DNA from: Sambucus nigra
Lineage: Eukaryota > Streptophyta > Magnoliopsida > Dipsacales > Adoxaceae
Reading direction: 5' to 3'
Length of the DNA stretch: 64,000 nucleotides
NCBI GenBank assembly: GCA_949130495.1
Contig: CASBWL010000047.1
Coordinates: 992,001 to 1,056,000, forward strand
Shown: positions 1 to 11,222 of the stretch, in pieces
How positions within the stretch are numbered: the first letter of the stretch is position 1
How the letters are laid out: the number at the start of each line of letters is the position of its first letter
Notes under the pieces: generated by a model
Seen by the model: the letters and a program-made list of their open reading frames with translations, nothing else
Database searches by the model: none
What the model was told of the DNA's origin: nothing
Position numbers and translations under genes: made by a program

Positions 1-211
1 TCTCTTTTGCCTCAATCTTAGATTTTTCGTCATACGTGGGCAAGAGTTCCTTATTCTCAATAGGCAAGTTGTCTTTTATCTCAATAGCAACTTCATTTTG
101 GTTGGTTTCTTTTAGATTCTTAATTTCTCCTTCTTTTGGCATGACCTCCTCATCTATCTTGAAGTTTGACACATTCACCTCATTTGAACGGCAATAGTTG
201 TTTTTCTCCAT
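1..211 (-). CDS. Glu/Lys-rich mini-gene, copy I (3' part outside window)
   Basis: The frame starts at ATG (211-209) and is open to the window edge, giving the first 70 or so residues of the protein seen complete at 52387-52875. The start matches the other copies (MEKNNYC). The visible part is acidic and basic, rich in Glu, Lys and Asn, with no signal peptide or membrane segment. No known family is recognised. It has substitutions relative to the array copies but no frameshift in the visible part. A TATA box lies about 80 nt upstream. Confidence 0.55.
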   Translation of the reverse strand, partial: MEKNNYCRSNEVNVSNFKIDEEVMPKEGEIKNLKETNQNEVAIEIKDNLPIENKELLPTYDEKSKIEAKE

Positions 212-286
212 ATAAGCTCTCTAAACTCACAAAAAACAATAATACAATGTTGGCCAAAGGGATATGTTGAATTGATGTGCGTAGGC

Positions 287-295
287 CTATTTATA
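287..295 (-). promoter_or_regulatory. TATA box of copy I mini-gene
   Basis: On the minus strand this reads TATAAATAG, a good plant TATA consensus, about 76-84 nt upstream of the ATG at 211. Farther upstream (about 297-382) a 44-bp-period direct repeat carries AGCCCTTTTGCATTCTC and ATGCATAT twice. The same arrangement precedes the array copies, which supports a real promoter. Confidence 0.6.
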
Positions 296-640
296 AAAAT
301 AGTCAGCCCTTTTGCATTCTCTTGACTTTAATGCATATCAAAATAGTAAGACCTTTTGCATTCTCTTAACTTTAATGCATATGGGTGGAAAACCAACAAG
401 TTAGCGTTTGAGAGAAATGTAAGATTTGGAAAGCCAAAAGGTTATTTATAATTGAGTAAATCGCTTTATTTTGAAGCGGGAATGACTATGGATGTCTGAA
501 TTGGCACTGTTTTTTATTAGGGGCGTTATATATATTTTTTATTGATTCACTCCTATATTATTTGACAATTGATTAAATACAACTTTTATTTTCAAGACAT
601 TACAGTTATTTTACTAACTTTAGACGCTATTTACTAACGA

Positions 641-671
641 CTAGTTTTAAACCCTGTGCGATGCACGGATG
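641..671 (-). mobile_element. Helitron-like 3' terminus, copy I
   Basis: Read on the minus strand, a stem CCGTGC-ATC-GCAC(A)GG is followed by GGTTTAAAA and CTAG, then T. This is the structure of plant Helitron 3' ends: a GC-rich hairpin about 10 nt before CTRR, inserted before T. The element body would lie to the right of 641. Immediately beyond the CTAG the minus strand reads TC, the dinucleotide that starts Helitrons. No RepHel protein is present, so it would be non-autonomous. Confidence 0.55.
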
Positions 672-702
672 TGTTATAATTTTTTTTTTTGTAAAATACA
701 TG

Positions 703-703
<1 letters not shown>

Positions 704-767
<64 letters not shown>
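704..767. repeat. (TA)n microsatellite
   Basis: Uninterrupted AT dinucleotides just inside the Helitron-like 3' end. The same run in shorter form follows the copy II terminus at 14494-14522, so the position is inherited and the length has changed. Confidence 0.9.
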
Positions 768-773
<6 letters not shown>

Positions 774-1919
774 TCATTTAAACTAACATTAATATGAAAT
801 GAAGAAAGTGGGAAAAATGTTTAGGACATACGAACATGCCTCTATTTTAAAATTACAAATTAACTTCATTTTTTACTTTCCGTCCACTTAGTTATTAAAA
901 CCCATGTTTATTACCAGTTATACCCTTGCTTTAATATGTAACCCCCATGTTTCTCCCTTACACTAGCTATCAAATTGTAGTAAAAAAAATAACATGATAA
1001 AAAAATTAAGCTGTGAAAAAAATCAGAAAATAAAATAAAATAAAAGTTATAGTAAGAGTTTTTTATTTTATAATAGTTAATGTAGGCTCTCCTATTTTTT
1101 TTCCCCGTTAAAAACATGTTTACGCTGTGTTTTTTTTCGAGAGTATGAAATGATTTTTTGTTGGGTAAAAAGTATATATTCTCACTATATTGTTTTGTTT
1201 TTTTACATATGATTATATAAAAAATTGATTATTATAGAAAATTATTTTAGTTTTTATAAACAGTTTTTAAAAACAACCGTTGAATTTAAAGAAAAAAGAG
1301 TTGAAATGATTTTTTAAGGAAAACAGTTTCTTAACATGACTGTATTATAAAAAAATTGTTTAAACCTTTTTTTTTTGTTTTTTTTATATTCATATTTTAT
1401 AACTATCACCAATTTGTGGGTCACCGACTTAAAAATAATACCCGACAAACTCACCCATTTGACTATCAGTTGTTGCAATTAAACCCAAAAGTTCGGTTCC
1501 CTCCATATTTATATATAAACGACTTTGAGTGTTTTATACAAACTTTAAAAATAACATTTTTTTCTCAATAGTTTTTTATATTAACATTCTAAATAAACTG
1601 TTTCAATATATAAAAAAAAAGTTTTTCAAAATAGTTTATAATTAAAATAACTTTTAATATATAAAAAAACCTTTTTTAAATGGAATGCTATCTATGTATG
1701 TTATTCCTTCAATACTACTCATAAATCAGACCTTGATAGTTCCAGTCAAGTATACTGTTTGTTTAAACTTATAATATTCATTTTTACATGTTTTATCAAT
1801 ATATTATTTGCAGATTTGTTTCTTTGCATTTTTAGTTTTGCGTAGATTTGGATAAACTTTCTTATTTAGCTCTGTAACCAGCCATGGTTTTTATGGTTCT
1901 TTGCTCTATTTATTGGAGG
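768..1919. other. AT-rich spacer, no gene seen
   Basis: Long A and T runs with only short chance frames. No counterpart is present in array units IV to VII, where the hairpin joins directly to the sequence found here after element C. I see no gene or transposon signature. Confidence 0.6.
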
Positions 1920-2368
1920 AGATATGTAACAACCCGCCTAATGGGATACCGGGCGATCACACCTATATCAAATTATAACAGGAGTTACATATGGATCATT
2001 CTTAGCATCACTGTCGAAAATCCATTTAATTACTAATATCCTATTAGGCGAGCGTTAAAAACTTTTACTTAACTACTCTTTTTAACGATTAAAATAAAAC
2101 ATCCACAATTTAATGCGTAAATGAAATTAAAAGGAAAATGAAATGAACTAAAATAACCGAACACTCGGTTTAAATTATACAACCATATCGAATATCGTGC
2201 AAAGAATAAATAAAATCAGTTGGACCATTGGCCCGAATGTTTGTACAATACCTCCTATCTAGAGTACAAGGAAAGAAGCGTCTACCGAGAACCCGCAAGC
2301 ATCCACAGCTGCTGCAGCAGACGTCTCACTCGAAAGAATTTCCATCCAGGCGTCCCTGTGTCTGGACA

Positions 2369-2370
<2 letters not shown>

Positions 2371-2441
<71 letters not shown>
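2371..2441. repeat. (TA)n microsatellite inside element C LTR
   Basis: The same LTR position in element B holds only a short TATATATA tract (near 18965), so the run grew after this copy inserted. Confidence 0.9.
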
Positions 2442-2447
<6 letters not shown>

Positions 2448-2739
2448 GAAAGAAAGGAAAGTAGATAAACGGGCCAGAACCCGAATTTTGAAAATATTTT
2501 GCAAGTGCATAAATGCTTTATTTTTAGAAAAACAGTTTTATCTCATATTTAAATTGGTATCGCACTCCCATGAGATACCCCTCACCTCTCATCTAGTAGT
2601 GCACACCTAACGCATCCTAACAACATACCCTAGTCAAGCTATCCCTGCCTAACTAGTCTAATTTACCCATCTACTATCTACTCTAGATAGTCCAAGTGCT
2701 AAGGGCCAAATTTCCCTTCATTCTCAACACTGCACTAAG

Positions 2740-2805
2740 TTCGTGCGTGGGGTGTCTCGCAAAGCAAAATCCAAACAAGGAACCCCCCCGATACACTACT
2801 ACTTG
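2740..2805. repeat. 65-bp hairpin motif, element C LTR copy
   Basis: Contains GTGCGTGGGGTGTCTCGC and CCAAACAAGGAACCCCCC, the shared core found 14 times across elements A, B and C. In this copy the small hairpin stem is broken, reading GCAAAGCAAAA in place of GCAAAGCGAAA. Confidence 0.8.
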
Positions 2806-3004
2806 GCAGGGTTAATGGTAGATATCCATTGGGCCCGTAGCACGCACAAATGTATAATTACGTATATATATATACATCTACAAATACATCGGGATAATAT
2901 CTCCCGAACTGAGGTTTACTTATCATCATCTTAATAATACTCATCCGGATCTACCTCCTGGACTGAGGTGTATTCTATACACAAAGTATTTATCATTTTT
3001 ATTT

Positions 3005-3330
3005 CAAAACGTTCCATTTCCCTTCTCATATCCAGGAAATGTATTTAAAAGCCAATTCATTAGCATGAATTGCTTTATCATAACATATACTTTTTAAAAG
3101 CAAGTTTTATTATCATAAAAATGCTTTTCTGTTTCAAAATATCCCATTTCCCTTTTTATATTCAGGAAATGTATTTAAAACCCATTTTTATTTTCATAAA
3201 AATACTTTTACCATATCATATGCTTCCACATCCCTTCTTCCATCCGGGAGTGTTACCGAAGCTAAACATATAACCCATTTCCCTTCCTATATCCAGGCAA
3301 TGTAATTAAATCCAATCCATTACCATTAAT
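3005..3330. repeat. Clustered CATTTCC...GGAAATG inverted repeats in LTR
   Basis: Four diverged units occur in about 320 bp. Each holds a 7-bp inverted repeat (CATTTCC / GGAAATG or a variant) around a 13-nt core and is separated by A/T-rich text with TTATCATAAAAATGC. The same cluster sits at the same place in the LTRs of A and B. Confidence 0.7.
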
Positions 3331-4146
3331 TGCTTTAATATAACGCGTTCTAAGACCGCCCGTCCGGCTTTTCCCACTGTGCGCGCCCCTAAATGGCTAT
3401 CATCTTCCAGGGCCTATCATGGAGACAACTTGGGATCCTACATCGCAAGATGTCGGGAAGCGACCATGTGCTTGCTGGTTAGTCAAGACCACACCCGGAA
3501 TCTCCTAACCAGCGCAGAAAAATATATATCAACAAACGCTCACATGGCCTATACGACTATATCCACACTGCATTCATTAGCCAGGGGGCTTCACCATATG
3601 TACGCAACTTCCCTTATGATAGCGATTTAGAGAGGTGTGTAATCCATATTTTATCAATTATGAAAATCATTTATTTACCATTTTGAAAATATTCATTTTT
3701 ATATTTTCAAAATCATTTCCATCATAACATATATATATACCTAAATCACACAGTATATACATATCCTATATATTCTTCCTAGAATATATATAAACGGCCA
3801 TAGTGGCCCATATCATCTAGCGATGACCAATAATCCCAAAGATTCCCTTCAGGAATCATAATCATGCATTCATATTAGCATGATTCTAAATCCAAAGTAT
3901 TTCCTTACTTCGACAAATAATAATTACCTTAATTATCTCTTAAGGATTTATTGGATATCTCCAAATGTAATAATTCACTCTAAGTGAATATACATATATA
4001 TATATATATATATATGTTCCCAAATCCACAAGTCCTTTAGGACATAACCCTCTAATATACTCTAATTTAGAGGGCCCTTAAACTTTAAACTCAAAGAGGA
4101 GAAGTAATCCTAATCTCCAAAATCTTGAGCTGAAAACAGGGCACCG

Positions 4147-4245
4147 GTCGACCGCGGGTTGTAAATAAGCCTACGAAACAAAGCAGTAGGCCCTTCCTCC
4201 TTGACGCGGTCGACCGGCCTTAGGGGCGCGGTCGATTGGTCACAT
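4147..4245. repeat. TCGA-centred palindrome cluster, element C LTR
   Basis: Holds GGTCGACC twice and the variant GGTCGATT once, each in a GC-rich context that contrasts with the AT-rich surroundings. Element B has four such sites in the same place; here the first two have collapsed into one. Confidence 0.75.
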
Positions 4246-5080
4246 CAGGTCCTCAAAACTTTAATTCCAAAAATCCTTAATCCAACAACCCCAAATTCAT
4301 TATTGGGGTTTCTAAACTACCCTAAAAATCATCCAAAACATCTACACGGCTTATCCTAGCCTGTATTTTTCCAATTCCCGATTTGATTTCCGAGTTGATG
4401 ATTTCAACACGGAGCTGCCATCTTGTAAAATCATATCAAATCAAGAAAAAATCAAAAAAATACGCGGTCAGTGCCCACGCGACCGTGTCTAAAAGATCTA
4501 CAACTTTCGTGTTTTGGCCAAGAGCTAAATCATTTATCTTCCTGGCCGAAAATGACCCCAAAGGCTACGGATTCACTATTCATTGCGTTCCCCAAACTCC
4601 ATTTTTCCCCATTTTTGTTGTCTCTAACCTCATTCAACAACTCAACCAACATCTAATATATATTTTTCAACTAACACATCAATTAATTTGGGGTATTAAA
4701 CTATTTTCGTAGGTTTTGGATCTTAAAATCCCAAAACCCTAGATTTGACATTTCTCCCATTTCAATTCCATTTATTACTCCATTAACATGGTCTTAATAC
4801 TAGAAATGATTAAGAGTTTACATTACATCAATATGTAAACTCACATCTAAGTTTTTCCAATTTTATTTTAAGGGTTCTAACCCCAAAATCATATTTTTAG
4901 CAACTATGATATGGGATTGATGCACAAAAGTAAATAAAGCAAGTAAACACTTGCCTGGACGATGAAATCCGACGTCCTTGAGTCGAATCCGACGGAGTTT
5001 GGTCCGAATCTCCCTTTTCTCCCCTTTTTTCTCCTTCCTCTCTCTCTTCCCTCTTTTCTTTCTCTTTTCTCCCTCTCTCC

Positions 5081-5091
5081 CTCTTTATAAA
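5081..5091 (-). promoter_or_regulatory. LTR TATA box, element C
   Basis: The minus strand reads CTTTATAAAGAG and is followed downstream by a GA-rich tract (5000-5080). Position and context match the better TATA boxes in elements A and B. Confidence 0.6.
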
Positions 5092-5524
5092 GAAAGAAAA
5101 ATGGTTTAAACCCTTAAAATCCAAAAATGACTCGTTTACCCAATTACGAGTTACTTTTACCTCTAAAATCACCCGAAACTTAATTTTGACAATCGAACAC
5201 TCTTTACCGACTATCTCGAACATTCCGAGACTCATGGCGCAGTCGAAATTTCCATCCGAGGTACTTGACCGCAAATCACTATTCTAACCCAAAATAATTA
5301 AGTGTGGTCTTCTACTCAAAATCTTACCTCTTTTGTCTCTATACTCCACGACGACATATAATTAAATTACTTCGACCTATATAGTCCCAAAATAATTTAT
5401 AACACCCTTCAAAAATTATTAAATCCTCGAAAATCCCAAAAATTACTATTTCGAGAAATTCTCCAAATTCCAAATTATACTTAATTATGGAATTTAATTG
5501 TCTCCAAAAGGGCGGGTTGTTACA

Positions 5525-6290
5525 TACTCCCCCCCTTACAATGGAATTTCGTCCTCGAAATTCAGATACAACTTACACCCTCTAACTAGGATTACTACAA
5601 ATCCTAAAACCTCAAGGGAAAGATACGAACCTAATGGTTCCTAACCATACACTATGCGGCTACCGCAATCATAAAGTGACTCTAATACGTCACTTAATAC
5701 CCATCCACTATGATGCCTCTCGGCATTATTTTCAACCTTATATACTACTCCTATCTTAAGTAGGCGATATACCAAACCACCTTACCAAGGCGCCCATACA
5801 CCTTCCTAACTTGTGCACATTTGCACAACCATAGCGAACGTTCGACACGTTACACTCTCTCCCAATAAGGGTCTCTTTCCTCGGTGTAATACTCATCTAT
5901 GGTTCCTCCTGACCCGGGAAAGTCCAAACTCCTAACCTCGGCATCACTAACTCTATCGAGCATACCTCCTACAATGCTACTATCTATGCATTACCTTACC
6001 TAAGCGAAACGAGTATCCTAATTATATCCCTAGTGCCCAAGGCCTCTCTCAACTCCCGACATTTGCTTGGTTTCGTGCGTGGGACGTCTCGCCCAAGCGA
6101 AATCCAGACAAGGAACCCTCCCGTTACACTACTCCCTCGCATTGTCGGTTATCGAGATATAACGACCTAAGGCACACCAGCGGGACGTCCTAAATCTTAC
6201 TAAATTAACCTACAAACGCATTCCTACTATCTTATCCTTCCGCCCATACGAAAGGAAACCTAACTAATCAAAGTGCCTACTCTCTGTAGG
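5525..6290 (-). other. Element C internal remnant with PPT
   Basis: Starts with the PPT (minus strand TAAGGGGGGGAGTA, 5525-5538) preceded in element orientation by GAATTTCGAGGACGAAATTC. This PPT-proximal module also occurs in A and B and, diverged, in the Gypsy element. The rest is noncoding and matches the PPT half of element B's internal region up to about 6287. It holds one 65-bp hairpin motif (6071-6140). It ends at a deletion junction with about 20 nt of unexplained filler before the LTR stub. Confidence 0.8.
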
Positions 6291-7365
6291 AACACTTCTT
6301 ATATCACACTTCTTAATTATGGAATTTAATTGTCTCCAAAAGGGCGGGTTGTTACAAGATAATGGTGATTATTTTTTATATTTTACACGTAGCTTCTTTT
6401 GTATGTGATTTCTCAGATGTTTGTTTCAATATTTTGTTTGTATCATCAAATTGATAACCGAAAATATGAAGAAATGTAGTTTCATTTTTTCATGGCCATG
6501 GTTAGAATATTCTTTAATATTAAACAGTTCATTGAATTTCTTATAAAAACTTTGTAATGATATTGCTTTTTAGTTTTTATTTCAGAATTAAACCTCATTT
6601 AAATCTTAGAATTTGATAAACTTGGCTACGCATCGTGAGGCCAGCATACTAGTACTTACTATTTTGAGACTCAAAACATGTGCCCTAAGTGCACAAATTA
6701 TTATTTTCCTTATAGGCTAAATTTCAATTACAACTAATTTTGTTTCCAAAAAGATTTCCACAAATTTATGTCAACATTATGAAAATACGTGAATATAAAA
6801 TTGAAATATCCTATGTAGACTAATGAAATTCATAAACTCCAAAAGATACCAACAAGTATAATAAGTCGAAGAAGATAATATTTTGCTGTATTTTGGAAGT
6901 GAGACTCAATAAACAAACATTAAATTCATAAAATATAGAATGGGAGCGTTATTTTTCTCTTTCATAAAGTCATGGGTTTTGATATGACCCTTGTTTGTAT
7001 GAGACTTGTGAATAAATATACCACTTGTACATATCATCTAGTGTCTTATAAATCTACTGTTTTCACAAAAAAGAATATGGAAACTACAAAATTTGAGTTA
7101 TTAGACTCATTTGGAATTATATTTGGAAAATAAATCGTCAACAAAGAGTAATTAGACTCATTGTTAGAAAATTCATGTCAAAATCACCTTCACTAGGTCC
7201 AAACTCGCTAAGCCTTCGGTATTTTACCAATCATGTCTTATCAGGTTTGTGTTTTGTTTGGACCATGTTCATGTCATTTTGTTACGAGTCATATCATGTA
7301 GTTATAGTAAAAAATTAATCAAAACTTGGTTCGATAAGTTATCATCTGTTCCAGATCCATCAATT
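6288..7365. repeat. 1078-bp tandem unit 1
   Basis: First of three head-to-tail units of exactly 1078 bp. It contains the element C filler, the LTR stub, the AGATA target duplication and about 1 kb of host segment that also occurs in units IV to VII. Both original breakpoints share TAGGAA. No coding frame is seen. Confidence 0.95.
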
Positions 7366-8443
7366 AGGAACACTTCTTATATCACACTTCTTAATTATGG
7401 AATTTAATTGTCTCCAAAAGGGCGGGTTGTTACAAGATAATGGTGATTATTTTTTATATTTTACACGTAGCTTCTTTTGTATGTGATTTCTCAGATGTTT
7501 GTTTCAATATTTTGTTCGTATCATCAAATTGATAACCGAAAATATGAAGAAATGTTGTTTCATTTTTTCATGGCCATGGTTAGAATATTCTTTAATATTA
7601 AACAGTTCATTGAATTTCTTATAAAAACTTTGTAATGATATTGCTTTTTAGTTTTTATTTCAGAATTAAACCTCATTTAAATCTTAGAATTTGATAAACT
7701 TGGCTACGCATCGTGAGGCCAGCATACTAGTACTTACTATTTTGAGACTCAAAACATGTGCCCTAAGTGCACAAATTATTATTTTCCTTATAGGCTAAAT
7801 TTCAATTACAACTAATTTTGTTTCCAAAAAGATTTCCACAAATTTATGTCAACATTATGAAAATACGTGAATATAAAATTGAAATATCCTATGTAGACTA
7901 ATGAAATTCATAAACTCCAAAAGATACCAACAAGTATAATAAGTCGAAGAAGATAATATTTTGCTGTATTTTGGAAGTGAGACTCAATAAACAAACATTA
8001 AATTCATAAAATATAGAATGGGAGCGTTATTTTTCTCTTTCATAAAGTCATGGGTTTTGATATGACCCTTGTTTGTATGAGACTTGTGAATAAATATACC
8101 ACTTGTACATATCATCTAGTGTCTTATAAATCTACTATTTTCACAAAAAAGAATATGGCAACTACAAAATTTGAGTTATTAGACTCATTTGGAATTATAT
8201 TTGGAAAATAAATCGTCAACAAAGAGTAATTAGACTCATTGTTAGAAAATTCATGTCAAAATCACCTTCACTAGGTCCAAACTCGCTAAGCCTTCGGTAT
8301 TTTACACATCATGTCCTATCAGGTTTGTGTTTTATTTGGACCATGTTCATGTCATTTTGTTACGAGTCATATCATGTAGTTATAGTAAAAAATTAATCAA
8401 AACTTGGTTCGATAAGTTATCGTCTGTTGCAGATCCATCAATT
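7366..8443. repeat. 1078-bp tandem unit 2
   Basis: Differs from unit 1 by scattered single-base changes and no visible indels; it carries its own LTR stub and AGATA. Confidence 0.95.
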
Positions 8444-9521
8444 AGGAACACTTCATATATCACACTTCTTAATTATGGAATTTAATTGTCTCCAAAAGGG
8501 CGGGTTGTTACAAGATAATGGTGATTGTTTTTTATATTTTACACGTAGCTTCTTTTGTATGTGATTTCTCAAATGTTTGTTTCAATATTTTGTTCGTATC
8601 ATCAAATTGATAACCGAAAATATGAAGAAATGTTGTTTCATTTTTTCATGGCCATGGTTAGAATATTCTTTAATATTACACAGTTCATTGAATTTCTTAT
8701 AAAAACTTTGTAATGATATTGCTTTTTAGTTTTTATTTCAGAATTAAACCTCATTTAAATCTTAGAATTTGATAACCTTGGCTACGCATCGTGTGGCCAG
8801 CATACTAGTACTTACTATTTTGAGACTCAAAACATGTGCCCTAAGTGCACAAATTATTATTTTCCTAATAGGGTAAATTTCAATTACAACTAATTTTGTT
8901 TCCAAAAAGATTTCCACAAATTTATGTCAACATTATGAAAATACGTGAATATAAAATTGAAATATCCTATGTAGACTAATGAAATTCATAAACTCCAAAA
9001 GATACTAACAAGTATAATAAGTCGAAGAAGATAATATTTTGCTGTATTTTGGAAGTGAGACTCAATAAACAAACATTAAATTCATAAAATATAGAATGGG
9101 TGCGTTATTTTTCTCTTTCATAAAGTCATGGGTTTTGATATGACCCTTGTTTGTATGAGACTTGTGAATAAATATACCACTTGTACATATGATCTAGTGT
9201 CTTATAAATCTACTGTTTTCACAAAAAAGAATATGGCAACTACAAAATTTGAGTTATTAGACTCATTTGGAATTATATTTGGAAAATAAATCGTCAACAA
9301 AGAGTAATTAGACTCATTGTTAGAAAATTCATGTCAAAATCACCTTCACTAGGTCCAAACTCGCTAAGCCTTCGGTATTTTACACATCATGTCCTATCAG
9401 GTTTTTGTTTTGTTTGGACCATGTTCATGTCATTTTGTTACGAGTCATATCATGTAGTTATAGTAAAAAATTAATCAAAACTTGGTTCGATAAGTTATCG
9501 TCTGTTGCAGATCCATCAATT
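8444..9521. repeat. 1078-bp tandem unit 3
   Basis: Same length as the others. At its right end the sequence leaves the tandem pattern at TAGGAATCCG and continues into the ordinary host segment. Confidence 0.95.
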
Positions 9522-9876
9522 AGGAATCCGATTTGGTCATGGCTCCACCCAAACAAGTTAAAAAGGTTATAGGATAATGTCTTCGGAACGAGTGGTATCT
9601 CAATATGCTTCTCCTACTATTAAGGCAACATGGTTCAGACATCAAAATAATAAAAATTAGTGTATATTTGTTTTAACTTCCACACTATAAAACATTCCAA
9701 AAACACCTCAATATGAAGTGTGACGCAATAATTTCTCAGTTAATCTCAGGAACATGTTAGATGTAAAGGAGTTAGTTTTCAAACATCTAACAAAAATTTG
9801 AAAGGGTGTAATATCTCATCAAACTACAAAAAATGAAATGAAGGAGAAGTTATACCTATCATATCACATTATCTTT
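9522..9876. repeat. Host segment fragment, copy I (matches 49020-49375)
   Basis: Collinear with the array units from GGAATCCGATTTGGTCATGG to CACATTATCTTTA, where the Copia fragment begins. I see no gene in it. Confidence 0.8.
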
Positions 9877-11035
9877 ATTGCCTTTTTTCATGGGTTTCCA
9901 AATGAAGTTGTCTTTATGGAACAACAACCTGTCTTCCAAGACCCCACCAAACCATCTCAGCTCTTTCAACTTCATCGACCTCTTTATGGTCTCAAACAAG
10001 CACCCCGCGTATGATTTCAACGTATCACTCATTTTATCACTACTCAAAATTTTATCGGCTCCAAAACCGATTATTCTCATTTTATTTATCGCTCCAATTC
10101 TTCTATTATTTATCTCCTTATTTATGTTGACGATATCATCATTATCGGTAACACTCCTTCTATCATTAAATCACTCATCATGACTCTTGGTTCTGAATTC
10201 TCTCTTAAAATTCTTGGCTCTCTCCACTATTTCTTGGTATTTAAATTTTTCCCACCCCTACCGGACTCTTACTCTCTCAACAACGGTACATTCTCGATCT
10301 TCTTTCTTGTCATGACACATCAAATTCCAAACCCCTTAATACTACCTTTCCAACAAATCTAAAACATTCCCTCAATGATGGCACATCCTTACCCGACCCT
10401 ACTCCTTATAGACAAGCGTTTGGTTCTCTTCAATACCTTACTCTCAGTGGCCCTGATATCTCCTTTGCTATCAATGAAGCTTTCCAATTGATGCACTCTC
10501 CCACTGACACCCATTGGTATCTTGTTGAATGAATCATTCGCTATCTCCAGCACACGTCCTCATATGGCCTACACCTCACAAAATTATCCTCATTTCACTT
10601 ACAAGCGTTCACTGATTCCGATTGGGCTGGTTGAATTGATGATCGTAAATCCACAGGTGGGTTTGCTATTTTTCTTGGCACTAATCTCATTTCTTAGCAT
10701 GTTCATGTCATTTTGTTACGAGTCATTAATTTGTCTCCAATCGTTACTAACTGAACTAAATATTCCCCCTCAAAAAACTCCCATACTTTGGTGTGATAAT
10801 ATTGGTGCCAGATATCTTTCGGCAAACCCAGTTTTTCATGCACGCACCAAACATGTTGAAATTGATTTTCATTGTGTCCGTGATCAAGTTGCCAAGAAAG
10901 ATCTTCAACTTCAATTCATTTCTACGGATGATCAACTTGCTGACATCTTCGCCAAAGGACTTTCATCTACAAAATTTCAGTTCATTCGAGACAACTTAAT
11001 GCTTCAATCACGTTCACCATCAACTTGCGGGGGCA
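9877..11035 (+). pseudogene. Ty1/Copia pol fragment (RT and RNase H)
   Basis: The fragment begins within reverse transcriptase (HGFPNEVV, then LYGLKQAPR) and includes the catalytic YVDDIIII motif near 10125-10150. It then passes through the RNase H region to the Copia pol C-terminus ([33 protein letters not shown]) at 10522-11049. Gag, protease and integrase are absent. Several frameshifts and stop codons break the frame, so it is dead. About 28 codons of RNase H are replaced by a 29-bp piece copied from the neighbouring host segment (10698-10726). A PPT-like GCGGGGGCA lies at 11027-11035. Confidence 0.88.
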
Positions 11036-11222
11036 TGTTAACCAGTCAATTTTAGCAACATTCCATTGCAAGTTTACGCTCACAGCTCACATTTAAAATT
11101 CAAGCTGTTGTTTCATCTTCTCTTGTAAACTAGAAACTGCTATTCTATAAACCAAGGACTGTAGCTGATTATTTGATATATAAAAAACATACAAAATATA
11201 CCTTTCTCTACTATCTCTTTCA
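11036..11222 (+). repeat. Copia 3' LTR (end uncertain)
   Basis: Starts TGTTAACCAG directly after the purine tract that ends the pol fragment. A TATA-like GATATATAAAA lies near 11175-11187. The right end at 11222 (TTTCA) is a guess, as no second LTR or target duplication is available for comparison. Confidence 0.5.

Larger units (their letters stand above)
1925..5524 (-). repeat. Element C LTR (3' LTR in element orientation)
   Basis: It is 3600 bp and aligns along its length with the LTRs of elements A and B. It differs from B by a (TA)n expansion at 2371-2441, by a single instead of double copy of the 65-bp hairpin motif (2740-2805), and by three instead of four GGTCGACC-type palindromes. 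The last two changes look like deletions between adjacent repeats. Confidence 0.88.
1925..6356 (-). mobile_element. Element C: LARD-type LTR element, internally deleted
   Basis: The element begins TGTAACAACCCGCC and ends with its inverted complement. It is flanked by a perfect 5-bp direct repeat AGATA (1920-1924 and 6357-6361). Orientation is minus, judged from the PPT and by comparison with elements A and B. It keeps one LTR (1925-5524), about 0.76 kb of the PPT-side internal region, and only the last 42 nt or so of the second LTR (about 6315-6356). Most of the internal region, the PBS and most of the 5' LTR are missing. No gag or pol is present. Because internal sequence and a second LTR stub remain, it is not a solo LTR. 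Confidence 0.9.

Noticed and set aside
2220..2464. Frames ending in Tyr-Ile repeats (also 14360-14542, 20302-20511, 42114-42305)
   Set aside because: They are translations of (TA)n runs and have no coding support.
1925..6356. Element C as a solo LTR
   Set aside because: It contains PPT-side interior and a stub of the second LTR, so it is an internally deleted full element.
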